Below, piece after piece: positions 53,917 through 62,838 of a DNA stretch of 64,000 nt. Numbering within the stretch: the stretch's first letter is position 1; each line of letters begins with the position of its first letter. Where the stretch lies: positions 868,001-932,000 of the forward strand of contig NC_013791.2 in the NCBI RefSeq assembly GCF_000005825.2, written 5' to 3'. The position numbers and the translations under genes are program-made. This stretch comes from Alkalihalophilus pseudofirmus OF4. Its GTDB lineage: Bacteria > Bacillota > Bacilli > Bacillales > Bacillaceae_D. Below the pieces are notes generated by a model. That model ran no database searches and was not told the origin of the DNA. It saw only the letters and a list, made by a program, of their open reading frames with translations.

Positions 53917-54198
53917 GTGGTGAAAAGTTCAGCTAAGATCATCAGTGGGATTAGTATCCTGTTTGCACTTATTTTTGTTTATGAAAGACTCGTTCAAAAC
54001 AGCAATTTACCCGAACTATTTGGTTCCATGCTATGGTTTGTACCAGTAGTCTTATCAGTGCTTTTCTATATGATTGCCGTAACGATCAATAAAGGCTATA
54101 ACAAGGCTCTAAAAATGATAGGGATAGCTTATATTATCATGACTGTCATAGGAATAAGCTGGTATTTTGTGATTATTGTTATGATGGTAACCGGTTAA
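53917..54198 (+). CDS. small three-segment membrane protein
   Basis: The 93-residue product starts at GTG 53917 or the next codon, GTG 53920. GGGAGG (53905-53910) fits either. An extended frame back to 53830 has no site and overlaps a terminator. It has three hydrophobic segments (about 5-23, 33-52, 62-88). Function unknown. Confidence 0.6.
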   Translation: MVKSSAKIISGISILFALIFVYERLVQNSNLPELFGSMLWFVPVVLSVLFYMIAVTINKGYNKALKMIGIAYIIMTVIGISWYFVIIVMMVTG

Positions 54199-54251
54199 TA
54201 CATAAGTCATATGATTTGATAAAGTAAGACTGCGAAATGGGGGACTTCAAT

Positions 54252-55025
54252 ATGGGAACATTAGATGGAAAGATCGCGATAGTAACAGGCGTCAGCCGCT
54301 TGAGGGGAATTGGCGCTGCTATTTGTAAGGAGCTTGCAGAAGCAGGATGTCAGATCTTTTTTACATATTGGACAGACTATGATGAACAAATGTCCTACCA
54401 GATCGAAGTAAATGAACCTTTAATGATAAAAGAAAAGCTTCGGCAATCTGGTGTGGAAGTCCAGTGTATGGAACTGGATTTAAGAGATATTCTTGCCCCC
54501 GAGAAGTTATTTAAAGAAGTGGTTGGACAACTGGGTGATCCAGATATATTAATTAATAATGCCGCCTATTCAAGCAATAATGGCTATACAACCTTAACTG
54601 CTGAAGAATTAGACAAGCATTACTTTGTTAATGTACGAGCAACGATGCTGCTTTCAAATCACTTTGCTCAAGCATTTAGAAAGGGCAGCGGAGGGAGAAT
54701 TATCAACCTTACGTCTGGTCAATCTCAAGGACCCATGCCGGGCGAGCTAGCGTATGCAACGACCAAAGGAGCTATTGATGCATTAACGGTCACTCTCGCT
54801 CAAGAGGTGGCGCCGCTCGGTATAACGGTAAATGCGGTGAACCCCGGACCGACAAATTCGGGATGGATGACAGAGGAAATCAAGCAAGATTTAGCAGCTA
54901 AATTTCCTTTGGGTCGAGTGGGAGAGCCAGAAGATGCAGCAAAGGTTATTAAATTTTTAGTAACTGAAGACGCAGCCTGGATGACTGGACAGGTGATTCA
55001 TTCAGAAGGCGGATTTATACGTTAG
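54252..55025 (+). CDS. short-chain dehydrogenase/reductase
   Basis: This 257-residue SDR enzyme has the cofactor-binding VTGVSRLRGIGAAI, the NAG-type segment ILINNAAYS, catalytic Ser in LTSGQS and the Y-x3-K pair in YATTKG. It resembles 3-oxoacyl-ACP reductase-like oxidoreductases. The GVSRLRGIG insert is wider than the usual TGxxxGIG. ATG 54252 follows GGGGG. Substrate unknown. It is monocistronic with a terminator. Confidence 0.85.
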   Translation: MGTLDGKIAIVTGVSRLRGIGAAICKELAEAGCQIFFTYWTDYDEQMSYQIEVNEPLMIKEKLRQSGVEVQCMELDLRDILAPEKLFKEVVGQLGDPDILINNAAYSSNNGYTTLTAEELDKHYFVNVRATMLLSNHFAQAFRKGSGGRIINLTSGQSQGPMPGELAYATTKGAIDALTVTLAQEVAPLGITVNAVNPGPTNSGWMTEEIKQDLAAKFPLGRVGEPEDAAKVIKFLVTEDAAWMTGQVIHSEGGFIR

Positions 55026-55029
55026 GGAG

Positions 55030-55060
55030 GGTGACTCATACGAAGTCACCTTTTTATTTT
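55030..55060 (+). terminator. Rho-independent terminator
   Basis: GGTGACT (55030-55036) pairs with AGTCACC (55044-55050), then TTTTTATTTTT. Confidence 0.85.
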
Positions 55061-55195
55061 TAAAATTTGCCCTAACTTACTCTATTGTAGCAGGAATATG
55101 TAAGAGGATGTCGTGTATGACTCGATCATTTCTCGTGTTATGAAAGGGAACTCGTAATGGTGAAGATAAGTTAATTGAGAAGAAGGGCGGGTAAG

Positions 55196-55495
55196 ATGAA
55201 TACTTTTCAAGGCTATAACACACGAACTATCACATCGCTAATTTTCGGAATGCTAGCAATTATATTTCACCACATTTTATTTATCTTTATCCTTCCTCTT
55301 ATCGTTATTAGCATCGTGTTTGGAATTGTAGGATTTGTAGATATAAAGAAAAACGGTCACTATGGGGTCCTGTTGGGAATCGTTGGGATTTTATGTAGTT
55401 TGGTAGGCTTATGGTTTCTCGTACTAGAGTTTATTGAAATGATAAACTCACTAAAAGAACTTGAAAAGGTTCAGAGGGTGCTAGAGGGATCTTAA
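55196..55495 (+). CDS. DUF4190-like small membrane protein
   Basis: This 99-residue protein has two long hydrophobic regions (about 14-45 and 55-80) separated by VDIKKNGHYGVLLGIVGI, which resembles DUF4190-type proteins. ATG 55196 follows AAGGGCGGG. The upstream in-frame TTG is not supported. Function unknown. Confidence 0.65.
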   Translation: MNTFQGYNTRTITSLIFGMLAIIFHHILFIFILPLIVISIVFGIVGFVDIKKNGHYGVLLGIVGILCSLVGLWFLVLEFIEMINSLKELEKVQRVLEGS

Positions 55496-55668
55496 ATGCA
55501 GCTTCGGGTACTCGGTATCTTAAAAGAAAATGGAACTCACAGGTAAAAAGGGCAATTTCTTCTCTATTTTTCGAAGATATGACATAATAAAAAGATGTAA
55601 TAATAAATAGAAGTTACGTTAATTATAAATAACTGTTTTCTTAAGAGAGGGCCTAAAGGAGAGATAGA

Positions 55669-56370
55669 ATGCACAAGATGCTAGAGTCCTTTATAGAAGC
55701 TATACTTCAGGGCGATCAACATAGGGCATGGGAGATTGTTTTAAAAGCAGAGCAAACATATAAAGATAATATACATATATATGAAGACTTGATCACAGCT
55801 GCAATGAGAGAGATCGGACGTAGCTGGGAAAGTAATGATCTTACTGTGGCTGATGAACATTTAGCAACATCTACTATAGATTTTATTATGACTTACTATC
55901 ACTCTAAGAAATCAAAGAATTATCAATCGTCTCAGCATAAAGCGATGTTTTTATGCCCAGCAGGGGAGCACCATGATATAGGAATAACGATGGTTTCTCA
56001 CTTGTTTGAAGACTTTGGGTGGTCTACTAAACTTCTTGGTCCAAACGTCCCTTGTGCAGATGCTGTTCAGTTTGTGAAACAGTGGAAGCCAGACGTTATC
56101 GGTATTTCCATTACACTCACTTACAATCTAGCACAAATTGAGAATTATATTAAAGAATTAAATCAGTCAGGCTTAAAACCTGTTATGATGATTGGCGGGA
56201 GATTGGTAACCACCTATCAATTATCCTCTTTTATCACTGAACAAACGCTTCTATTTGATGATGTAGAAGAATTGAAAAGATGGTTACGTCGTCATTCGAA
56301 AGGAGCGTGGCAAGGTGTCACAAGTAAAACATATCATTCTTCCTTATTTTCAGATCGATCCACAGTATGA
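55669..56370 (+). CDS. stand-alone cobalamin-binding sensor domain protein (CarH-like light-sensing domains)
   Basis: This 233-residue protein has a helical cap domain (about 1-80) and a B12-binding Rossmann domain (about 90-205). The cap has W53-x9-E63-H64 (SWESNDLTVADEH), the Wx9EH motif that marks the adenosylcobalamin photosensory cap of CarH/LitR regulators. The Rossmann part has E-H-H-D-I-G (100-105), the DxHxxG-type lower-ligand motif with H102, and LLGPNVP. There is no DNA-binding domain, unlike CarH. AAAGGAG precedes the ATG. Its end overlaps the next gene by 56 bases, so it probably signals through that PAS-STAS protein. Confidence 0.82.
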   Translation: MHKMLESFIEAILQGDQHRAWEIVLKAEQTYKDNIHIYEDLITAAMREIGRSWESNDLTVADEHLATSTIDFIMTYYHSKKSKNYQSSQHKAMFLCPAGEHHDIGITMVSHLFEDFGWSTKLLGPNVPCADAVQFVKQWKPDVIGISITLTYNLAQIENYIKELNQSGLKPVMMIGGRLVTTYQLSSFITEQTLLFDDVEELKRWLRRHSKGAWQGVTSKTYHSSLFSDRSTV

Positions 56371-57067
56371 AGTATTAGCACAATCAGATGAAGCTATCAA
56401 TGTATTTGGAGCGTGTGAGAATGTATTATTATTAATCGATGTGGAAAGCAAGAACAAATTTAAGCACCATGTGTCACCAGCTGCAAAGCGTCAAGAACTT
56501 GAGATTGTAGTAAGAACAAAGGATCTTCCTTTCGTGTTGTTTGATTGTCATATAAAGTGGGAAGAAAGAGTTGGCCATTTAATTTTTATCAAGAAGCTTG
56601 AAAAGATTCAACATCTTGAACAATTAGTTTTTGACCATAAAAAGAGACTATCTACTACAAATTTTGAGCTCCTTGATAATAAAGAAAAGGTAGAGGTGAC
56701 GATTCAAGACATTCATCAGCTCTCAGCACCAATGATAAGGATTACCCACTACGCTGGATTAATTCTGTTTTTTGGCGACATGACTCAAACTTTAATAGAA
56801 GCAAATGAATGTAAACTGTTAACAAAGGCTTATGAGAAAGAATTTGAAGTGATATTAATTGATTTCAGTGGAATAGGTACATTATCTACTGAGGGTGTTA
56901 CAGCTTTAATTAAGATGATTCAACAATTTGAAGTAATGGGTTTAACAGTTACTATTATTGGGGTGAAACCGGAACACGCGATTTATTTTAATACGAATGG
57001 GTATCAGGTAGAGGCCTCTTTTCAAAGTAATCTTCATAATGTCATCCATCGTTATTTACACCAATAA
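56315..57067 (+). CDS. PAS-STAS protein, RsbR/stressosome-like
   Basis: This 250-residue protein starts at GTG 56315 with AAAGGAG upstream, inside the end of the cobalamin-protein gene. The N-terminal part (about 1-105) looks like a PAS domain (QYEVLAQSDEAINVFG, ending VGHLIFIKKLE). A short helical linker leads to a STAS domain (about 130-245, LSAPMIRITHYAGLILFFGDM split across 137-157, then VILIDFSGIGTLSTEGVTAL). The STAS domain aligns with RsbR proteins. The first phosphorylation-site Thr of RsbRA corresponds to T192, while the second seems absent (AIYF). It could enter the stressosome and carry a cobalamin or light signal to sigma-B. Confidence 0.75.
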   Translation: MSQVKHIILPYFQIDPQYEVLAQSDEAINVFGACENVLLLIDVESKNKFKHHVSPAAKRQELEIVVRTKDLPFVLFDCHIKWEERVGHLIFIKKLEKIQHLEQLVFDHKKRLSTTNFELLDNKEKVEVTIQDIHQLSAPMIRITHYAGLILFFGDMTQTLIEANECKLLTKAYEKEFEVILIDFSGIGTLSTEGVTALIKMIQQFEVMGLTVTIIGVKPEHAIYFNTNGYQVEASFQSNLHNVIHRYLHQ

Positions 57068-57085
57068 GGGTTTCGTTTATATAAA

Positions 57086-57120
57086 AATAACCTTACCTCC
57101 TAAACGGAAATAAGGTTATT
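57086..57120 (-). terminator. terminator between convergent genes, mainly for guaC
   Basis: AATAACCTTA (57086-57095) pairs with TAAGGTTATT (57111-57120), with TTTTTAT on the minus strand. Confidence 0.78.
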
Positions 57121-57126
57121 CTTGTA

Positions 57127-58110
57127 TTAGTACGTTTTATCACCATTAAAGATAGAGTTTTTTACAACAACATAATCTACGTGACGAATGGCATCTAATT
57201 TAGTTCCGCCAGCGTAAGAAATCGATGATTGAAGATCTTGCTCCATCTCAATTAATGTATCCTTCAATGAACCTTTGTGCTCAACAATCATCTTTTTCCC
57301 TTCAACATTTTTCTTCTCGCCTTTTTGGAATTCTGAAGCCGATCCAAAATATTCCTTGTAAAGCTTTCCATCTTTTTCAATCGTTTCGCCAGGTGATTCT
57401 TCATGACCTGCAAATAGTGAACCAATCATCACCATAGACGCGCCGAACCTGATAGATTTGGCAATATCACCATGCGTACGAATACCGCCATCCGCAATAA
57501 CAGGTTTGCTTGCAGCTTTGGCACACCAGCGAAGCGCAGCTAACTGCCAGCCTCCTGTACCAAAACCAGTTTTAATCTTCGTGATACATACTTTACCTGG
57601 TCCAATGCCAACCTTTGTAGCATCTGCCCCAGCATGCTCAAGCTCTCTAACAGCTTCTGGAGTCCCAACATTACCAGCAATAACAAAGCAATCAGGCAAA
57701 TGTTTTTTAATATGTTGAATCATTTCAATGACGGCATTCGAGTGGCCGTGTGCAATATCAATCGTAATATAATCAGGCACTAATTGTTCCTCAGCTAATT
57801 GAAGTACAAAATCGTATTCTTCAGCTTTTACTCCAACGCTGATAGAGGAGATTAATTCCCTTGATTTCATATCTCTGATAAAAGATACTCGTTTTTCAGG
57901 TTCGAAGCGATGCATGATGTAGAAGTAGCCATTTTTCGCTAAGAACGTTGCAATTGTTTCATCAATAATCGTCTGCATATTCGCAGGTACGACTGGCATT
58001 TTAAATGTATGTTTACCTAAAGTGATGGTTGTATCACACTCAGATCGGCTATTTACTACACATTTTGCTGGAATCAGTTGAATATCTTCGTAATCAAACA
58101 CATTTTCCAT
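57127..58110 (-). CDS. guaC: GMP reductase
   Basis: This 327-residue IMPDH/GMPR-type TIM barrel of the shorter, Firmicute GuaC2 class has the catalytic Cys175 in [18 protein letters not shown] after it, and [20 protein letters not shown] for phosphate binding. It converts GMP to IMP with NADPH, rebalancing purine pools. AGGGGTG precedes the ATG. No purine riboswitch was found in the leader. It is monocistronic. Confidence 0.92.
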   Translation of the reverse strand: MENVFDYEDIQLIPAKCVVNSRSECDTTITLGKHTFKMPVVPANMQTIIDETIATFLAKNGYFYIMHRFEPEKRVSFIRDMKSRELISSISVGVKAEEYDFVLQLAEEQLVPDYITIDIAHGHSNAVIEMIQHIKKHLPDCFVIAGNVGTPEAVRELEHAGADATKVGIGPGKVCITKIKTGFGTGGWQLAALRWCAKAASKPVIADGGIRTHGDIAKSIRFGASMVMIGSLFAGHEESPGETIEKDGKLYKEYFGSASEFQKGEKKNVEGKKMIVEHKGSLKDTLIEMEQDLQSSISYAGGTKLDAIRHVDYVVVKNSIFNGDKTY

Positions 58111-58248
58111 AATTACACCCCTAAAAACGAATATTTAAATTATATCTAAAAAGAATCGTTCGTACATTTGGTAATTTACATCATTTTCTGATGAATGTCA
58201 AAGCTTTTTTCGAGATGAACAGGTAAAGGAGGAAAGGGGTTACAACAA

Positions 58249-58281
58249 AAAAAGCGATACAGCATCTTTTCTGTATCGCTT
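58249..58281 (-). terminator. Rho-independent terminator of the MerR-type gene
   Basis: AAGCGATACAG pairs with CTGTATCGCTT around an eight-base loop, with a T7 run on the minus strand. Confidence 0.88.
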
Positions 58282-58289
58282 AATCATAG

Positions 58290-59012
58290 TTAAATTTTTT
58301 GGTGATCATCTGCATAACTGCCCATTGCTTCACTCATAAATTGGGCAAGACCTTCTCCGAATTGATCAATGTTTTTAGTGAACCGATCGTCTAGGATATA
58401 CATTTGGCCTAACCCTTTAAAAGCATCTAAAGAATAGCTGCCTATCTTATTTAATAAGATAAACCACTTTTTAATAGCTTCCTGTGCTTCTTTTGAGGCT
58501 GGGTCCGTGTGACGAATAGCAGCTAGTTCCCGGTAGAGATTATTCATCTCTTCTTGTCGTTCCTGAGTCATACCTTTAGCAGTCTCATCTACTTTCTTAT
58601 CACCATAACGTTCTCTTGCTTCCTTTTCATAAGGGTTATGACTGAAGTCGAATCCCTTAAACTTTTCTTCGCTTGTCATATGAATGTCTCCTTTTTTATA
58701 CTGTATGGTTTTGTCAATCGTTAGAATCATTTGGTTAAGTTTATCTCGCTTTTCCAAGAGCATTTTACGTTGCCACACTAATGCTTTTTGCTGATTAAAA
58801 CCAGGCTCTTCGAGTACTTCTTTAATCTGTTTTAATGAAAATCCAAGTTCTTTATAGAAGAGAATTTGCTGAAGTGTATCTAAATTACGTTCTGAATAAT
58901 ACCGGTAGCCTGCTTCTGATATCGTATCTGGTTTTAACAGGCCGATTTCGTCATAATGATGTAGTGTGCGCACACTAATTCCCACGAGCTCTGCAAGGTC
59001 CTTCACTTTCAC
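58290..59012 (-). CDS. MerR-family regulator with TipAS drug-binding domain
   Basis: This 240-residue protein has an N-terminal MerR winged helix (about 1-70, VKDLAELVGISVRTLHHYDEIGLL), a dimerisation coiled coil (about 70-110) and a C-terminal TipAS domain (about 120-235, with YEKEARERYGDKKVDET). In TipA/Mta relatives this domain binds multidrug ligands and switches on exporter genes. GTG 59012 follows GGGAGGG. Its own promoter has the 19-bp spacer and dyad typical of MerR autoregulation. The divergent neighbour is a kinase-fold gene that may be co-controlled. Confidence 0.88.
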   Translation of the reverse strand: MKVKDLAELVGISVRTLHHYDEIGLLKPDTISEAGYRYYSERNLDTLQQILFYKELGFSLKQIKEVLEEPGFNQQKALVWQRKMLLEKRDKLNQMILTIDKTIQYKKGDIHMTSEEKFKGFDFSHNPYEKEARERYGDKKVDETAKGMTQERQEEMNNLYRELAAIRHTDPASKEAQEAIKKWFILLNKIGSYSLDAFKGLGQMYILDDRFTKNIDQFGEGLAQFMSEAMGSYADDHQKI

Positions 59013-59035
59013 TTCTAACCCTCCCTTCAAACCTT

Positions 59036-59066
59036 ACTATAAGCTATCACGTGACGTGAGAGTCAA
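59036..59066 (-). promoter_or_regulatory. MerR-type promoter with 19-bp spacer and dyad
   Basis: On the minus strand TTGACT (59061-59066), exactly 19 bases and TATAGT (59036-59041). The spacer contains the palindrome TCACGT-G-ACGTGA (59047-59059). The over-long spacer with a dyad is the hallmark of MerR-activated promoters, pointing to autoregulation by the gene just downstream. Confidence 0.8.
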
Positions 59067-59138
59067 TATCTGAATGAAATTAATTACACCAGTATTTGAT
59101 ATAATGGAAGGTAATAAGAATGTGAGAGGGTGAATCAG

Positions 59139-60026
59139 ATGAACCGAGAATACTTAAAAATTTATAAAGAAGCACATACCATACAGCCTCTTACTAAAGG
59201 ATTTTCGACGGATGAAAAATATGTTATTGATCAAAACTATTTACTTAGAATCTTCCCTAAAGAGGAATTAGAACGGCGAACGATCGAGTTTGAAACGATC
59301 TCTAAGCTGACGTCTTTTTCTAAAAAGATACCAAGGCCAATAGAGTTTGGAGAGTTAATAGATGAGGAGAAGGGGTATATGGTTTTATCCTACATACCAG
59401 GTACTGACGGAGAAGAAAATTTAACGAGGTTAAATGAAAGTGAGCAATACAGGGCAGGAGTAAAAGCAGCAGAAGAATTAAAGAAACTCCATCAATTGAA
59501 TGCTCCGCTAGAACTTCCGGAATGGCATATTGCTAAAAAGAATAAAAGCGATAACTATTTAAAGGAACTTAAACTCATAAATTTAGATGAACATACGAAA
59601 GATCGTTTGACCAATTATATAAGAGAAAATGAACCTTTAATGCAAGGGCGGCCAAATCAGTTTCAGCATGACGACTTTCATCCTTCTAATCTAGTCTTTC
59701 ATCATGACCAATTTAGCGGGATTATTGATTTTCAGAGGATGGATTGGGGTGATCCTATTCATGACTTGCAAAAGATAGGTTTCTTTACTAAGCAAGTCAG
59801 TCCGGCCTTTGCTAAAGGAAATATTGACGGCTACCTTAGAGACAAAAGGGAGGAAGATAGGTTCTGGCCGCTTTATGGTCTGTATAGTGCGATGCATATA
59901 GTTTCTGCTTTTGTATGGGGGATGAAAATGGGCCCTAAGCAGTTTGAATTTTTGTCAGGACGAGCTTTTGAAGTGTTAGAGGACCATGACTATTTCCAGA
60001 GCAATATTCCAAAGTGGTATAGGTGA
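59139..60026 (+). CDS. APH-family phosphotransferase
   Basis: This 295-residue aminoglycoside phosphotransferase/choline kinase-fold protein has the catalytic loop HDDFHPSNLVFH and the metal segment GIIDFQRMDWGDPIHDL. The position of YEIFP-like lysine contacts is less clear. ATG 59139 follows GAGGGTG by a few bases. GTG 59130 is less likely because it lies in that site. It is divergent from the MerR/TipAS gene, which suggests a drug-inducible role. The substrate is unknown. Confidence 0.8.
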   Translation: MNREYLKIYKEAHTIQPLTKGFSTDEKYVIDQNYLLRIFPKEELERRTIEFETISKLTSFSKKIPRPIEFGELIDEEKGYMVLSYIPGTDGEENLTRLNESEQYRAGVKAAEELKKLHQLNAPLELPEWHIAKKNKSDNYLKELKLINLDEHTKDRLTNYIRENEPLMQGRPNQFQHDDFHPSNLVFHHDQFSGIIDFQRMDWGDPIHDLQKIGFFTKQVSPAFAKGNIDGYLRDKREEDRFWPLYGLYSAMHIVSAFVWGMKMGPKQFEFLSGRAFEVLEDHDYFQSNIPKWYR

Positions 60027-60109
60027 AAAAGCAAATGAGGCTGAAACAAAAGTATTATAACTTCTAGGAATATAGATATTACAGATGCGGCCTTTGTACA
60101 CCGCTCTTA

Positions 60110-60211
60110 AAATATACTTCGCTTTCCGTGTGGAGCTAGCGAGCTTCCTCGGGCTTTCGCCCTGTGGGATCTCACATTTGCTCTAGTCCACACAGGAGTC
60201 TACGTATATTT
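60110..60211. repeat. dispersed Bacillaceae intergenic repeat with nested hairpin
   Basis: The block CTTTCCGTGTGGA... with TCCTCGGGC-TTTC-GCCCTG in the middle and ...TCCACACAGGAGTCTACG at the end matches, from memory, a well-known family of intergenic repeats found in many copies in Bacillus halodurans, Geobacillus and relatives. It folds into nested stems: AAATATAC (60110-60117) with GTATATTT (60204-60211), CCGTGTGGA (60126-60134) with TCCACACAGG (60187-60196), and an inner hairpin near 60147-60168. Function is unknown. Strand cannot be assigned. Confidence 0.7.
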
Positions 60212-60276
60212 CATCCGCTAAATTAGCGCTTCATTCGTATCCTGAGTCAAACACTTTAATTATGTCCCTGACTTTA

Positions 60277-61887
60277 CTAATTTAATTTCAAACCAAACAC
60301 CTCGCCGCCACGGCTTGCGACAACGACATAATTGTTATAAACAGCAGGGGATGCTTCCACATTTGCCCCAAGATTCATTACATCTAGCACTTCTCCTGAA
60401 CGTGCACTGATCAAATGCATATTGCCGGCTGAATCTGCTTGAAGGATATACACATCTCCGTTTTCTGTATAAACATCTACTGGAGAGGACCATGCATAAT
60501 TGGTCATCAGAAGACGCCACTCCTCTTCGCCTGTTTCTTTATTTACAGCGACCATTAATCCACCATTTATCGTGTCGTAACGTGCTATCGTGAAAATAAC
60601 GAGATGATCTATTTTCTCCTTGCCGACTATAGGAGTGGCTAGCATCCCACCGTTCACATCTGGGATGGAGTAAGCTGGATAGCTAAGGCTCCATATAACC
60701 TCACCAGTAATGCCGTCTATTTTGCGGAGCAGACAATCACCGAATGGTCCTTGGTGGTCTACCTCTGTTCCTGTATAGATGAAAGGGTGGTTTTCTTCTT
60801 CATCTATAACAATCGTCGCATCTGTGTCGTCGGTTGCTTCTAGCGCAAATATCGGAGTAGAATCTTCTATATCGACTGCTATTACACTCCCGCCATTATC
60901 TGCAAAATAAGCAATGTTTCGATAAACAGCGATCGAATTTTCAATTCCTTGATGTGAGTTATTTGCCACTTTATATCGCGCTTTTTTAATCTCAGGCTTT
61001 ACAGAAATAGATTTCTGTTCAAGGTCGAACGTTGTATTAAGATTTGCATGATAAAATAAGCCGTTTTCTCCGCCAAGCACTAGTTGATCAAGCTCACGGT
61101 TAATGAGTGCTGCCCCGTCAAATGCACCCCATCCTCGATAAGCCCAAGAATCAATTCCAGGAATAAAAAATAGTTCACTTCCATCAATTAGACTAAATAT
61201 ACGATAGCCTATCGGACTCTCAGGAATTCCTTGCCCCACATACAATAGGGGATAGCCGCGAGGATCAATAGAAACAGTGCCTTTAATTGGGCCGCCTACT
61301 TTAATTGAAGGTCTTGTTTGAATGCCCGTTTCTAGCTCAGCAAAATAGACAGATCCATCAAGCGATCCGTAAATGACCTCTGTAAATCCTGTTTGATGTT
61401 TAAAAGACTCATCAACATTCATAATGGCACGTACCTCGTCATCCCATGTGATGATACTAGGCTGTCCTGTCCAGCCGGCCCCTCCGCCCCATTTATGATG
61501 TGACCCGGTGCGGAAATTCCATGCTTTTTCAATGTGAGAAACATTTGTAGAGATACGTCCGTAGGCGGGTGCCGTGCGACTATGGTTTCCTCTAAATGTA
61601 AGAACACCAGGGATATCGGTATACTCCTCAGGAAACAAGGCAGAATCAAATGTACTTTCTGCTTTAGATTCGTATGTAAGAGTTGGTATTTCTTGTTTTT
61701 CTATATGTACCGCTTTATAAGCGGGTATAGGGGCTTGAAAGCTCTTTTGCTCTACCTTCATATAGATGTGATCCGCAGCGTATAATTTTTCATCAGCTGA
61801 GACTCGGTCCCCCGTCATTGTTTTCATTGTACAGCCGCTTGAGAATAACAAAGTTATCATCATTAAGATTACCAGGTGGCATTTCAA
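60277..61887 (-). CDS. PQQ-like beta-propeller repeat lipoprotein
   Basis: This 536-residue exported lipoprotein starts at TTG 61887 with AAGGGAAGTG upstream. The signal peptide has lipobox FSSGC (Cys19). The mature part (about 90-536) is a beta-propeller with repeated blades of the PQQ/outer-membrane-assembly type (ITGEVIWSLSYPAY, KETGEEEWRLLM, ARSGEVLDVMNLG, SPAVYNNYVVVASRGGEVFGL). Such domains act as protein-binding scaffolds and need not bind PQQ. Its partner is unknown. Confidence 0.78.
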   Translation of the reverse strand: MKCHLVILMMITLLFSSGCTMKTMTGDRVSADEKLYAADHIYMKVEQKSFQAPIPAYKAVHIEKQEIPTLTYESKAESTFDSALFPEEYTDIPGVLTFRGNHSRTAPAYGRISTNVSHIEKAWNFRTGSHHKWGGGAGWTGQPSIITWDDEVRAIMNVDESFKHQTGFTEVIYGSLDGSVYFAELETGIQTRPSIKVGGPIKGTVSIDPRGYPLLYVGQGIPESPIGYRIFSLIDGSELFFIPGIDSWAYRGWGAFDGAALINRELDQLVLGGENGLFYHANLNTTFDLEQKSISVKPEIKKARYKVANNSHQGIENSIAVYRNIAYFADNGGSVIAVDIEDSTPIFALEATDDTDATIVIDEEENHPFIYTGTEVDHQGPFGDCLLRKIDGITGEVIWSLSYPAYSIPDVNGGMLATPIVGKEKIDHLVIFTIARYDTINGGLMVAVNKETGEEEWRLLMTNYAWSSPVDVYTENGDVYILQADSAGNMHLISARSGEVLDVMNLGANVEASPAVYNNYVVVASRGGEVFGLKLN

Positions 61888-62035
61888 TTATTTCACTTCC
61901 CTTAACAGGTTCACTTTTTCAATATATTGTAAGGGGTTTCCGGTGAAAAAGGTGACGGAAATTGTAAGTGAATGATAAAAAAGTTTCGGGGGGAATAAAG
62001 GAGAAGTGACAATAATTTTGAATTGGATTAAACAC

Positions 62036-62067
62036 AATAAAAAAACGTAACCTTTAATGGTTACGTT
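62036..62067 (-). terminator. Rho-independent terminator of the two-component operon
   Basis: AACGTAACC (62044-62052) pairs with GGTTACGTT (62059-62067), with T7 on the minus strand. Confidence 0.85.
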
Positions 62068-62086
62068 AAATGTGAGATTAATTTGG

Positions 62087-62770
62087 TTATTTTAGCTTGT
62101 ATGAATATAACTTAGAGGGTCGCCCTTTTGTTGAATAGTTTAGATCTAACTTTATTTCATTATTTAGAGCAAGAAATTCTAAGTATTTTCGTATAGTAAT
62201 TTTAGATATTTGAACATGCTTTTCTAATTCTTGTATTGTCAATGGACAAGGTGCTTCTTTTAATACTTTTCTTATAGTATTTAAAGTAATTGAATCAATC
62301 CCTTTTGGCAACGGATTAAAAGTTAATTTCTTATTTTCTTCATTAATGTTTATTGAATCAATTATTGATTGATTCATAGGTTCTTTTGTATTGAACATAT
62401 TGTAGCGTTTATAGTATGTTAGTAAAGATCTTTCAAAACGTTTAAAATCAAAAGGTTTGAGAATACAATCTACAACTCCTAACCGAAATATTTCTTCAAT
62501 AATTTCTGGGCTGTCTGCAGCTGTTATCATAATTACATCAATTTTTTCGTTTTCTTTTCTTATTCTTCTTAATAATTCTAAACCATTCATCTTAGCCATA
62601 TATACGTCAAGGAGAAGTAGTTCAATCTTTTTCATCCTAATTTTACTAAGTGCTTCTTCACCATTGGTGACTATATCTACCACAAAGAAAGAGTCTAGTT
62701 TTTCTAGATAGCCTTGGTTAATACTAGCTACCATAGGGTCATCTTCAACAATAAGCGTTTTAATTTTCAA
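62087..62770 (-). CDS. CitB/DcuR-family response regulator
   Basis: This 227-residue protein has a receiver domain (about 4-118) with phosphoacceptor D55 (LLLLDVYMAKMNG) and K105 (CILKPFDF), and a C-terminal HTH (about 165-222). The HTH (TIQELEKHVQISKITIRKYLEFL and RPSKLYSYKL) belongs to the CitT/MalR/DctR class that responds to di- or tricarboxylates. It is partner of the kinase encoded directly upstream on this strand. The target transporter genes are not in the window. Confidence 0.88.
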   Translation of the reverse strand: MKIKTLIVEDDPMVASINQGYLEKLDSFFVVDIVTNGEEALSKIRMKKIELLLLDVYMAKMNGLELLRRIRKENEKIDVIMITAADSPEIIEEIFRLGVVDCILKPFDFKRFERSLLTYYKRYNMFNTKEPMNQSIIDSININEENKKLTFNPLPKGIDSITLNTIRKVLKEAPCPLTIQELEKHVQISKITIRKYLEFLALNNEIKLDLNYSTKGRPSKLYSYKLK

Positions 62771-62838
62771 TATAGTCCCCCCTAAAAAAGATTAAATACT
62801 GAGTTAAAAATTTCTAAAGTTACACCTTATCATAAACA

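Noticed and set aside
58111-58250. Purine riboswitch before guaC
   Set aside because: No conserved aptamer junctions or terminator/antiterminator pair were seen in the short leader.
62006-62050. Plus-strand GTG frame of 14 codons after AAAGGAG
   Set aside because: Too short, poorly spaced from the site, and it runs into the terminator of the opposite operon.
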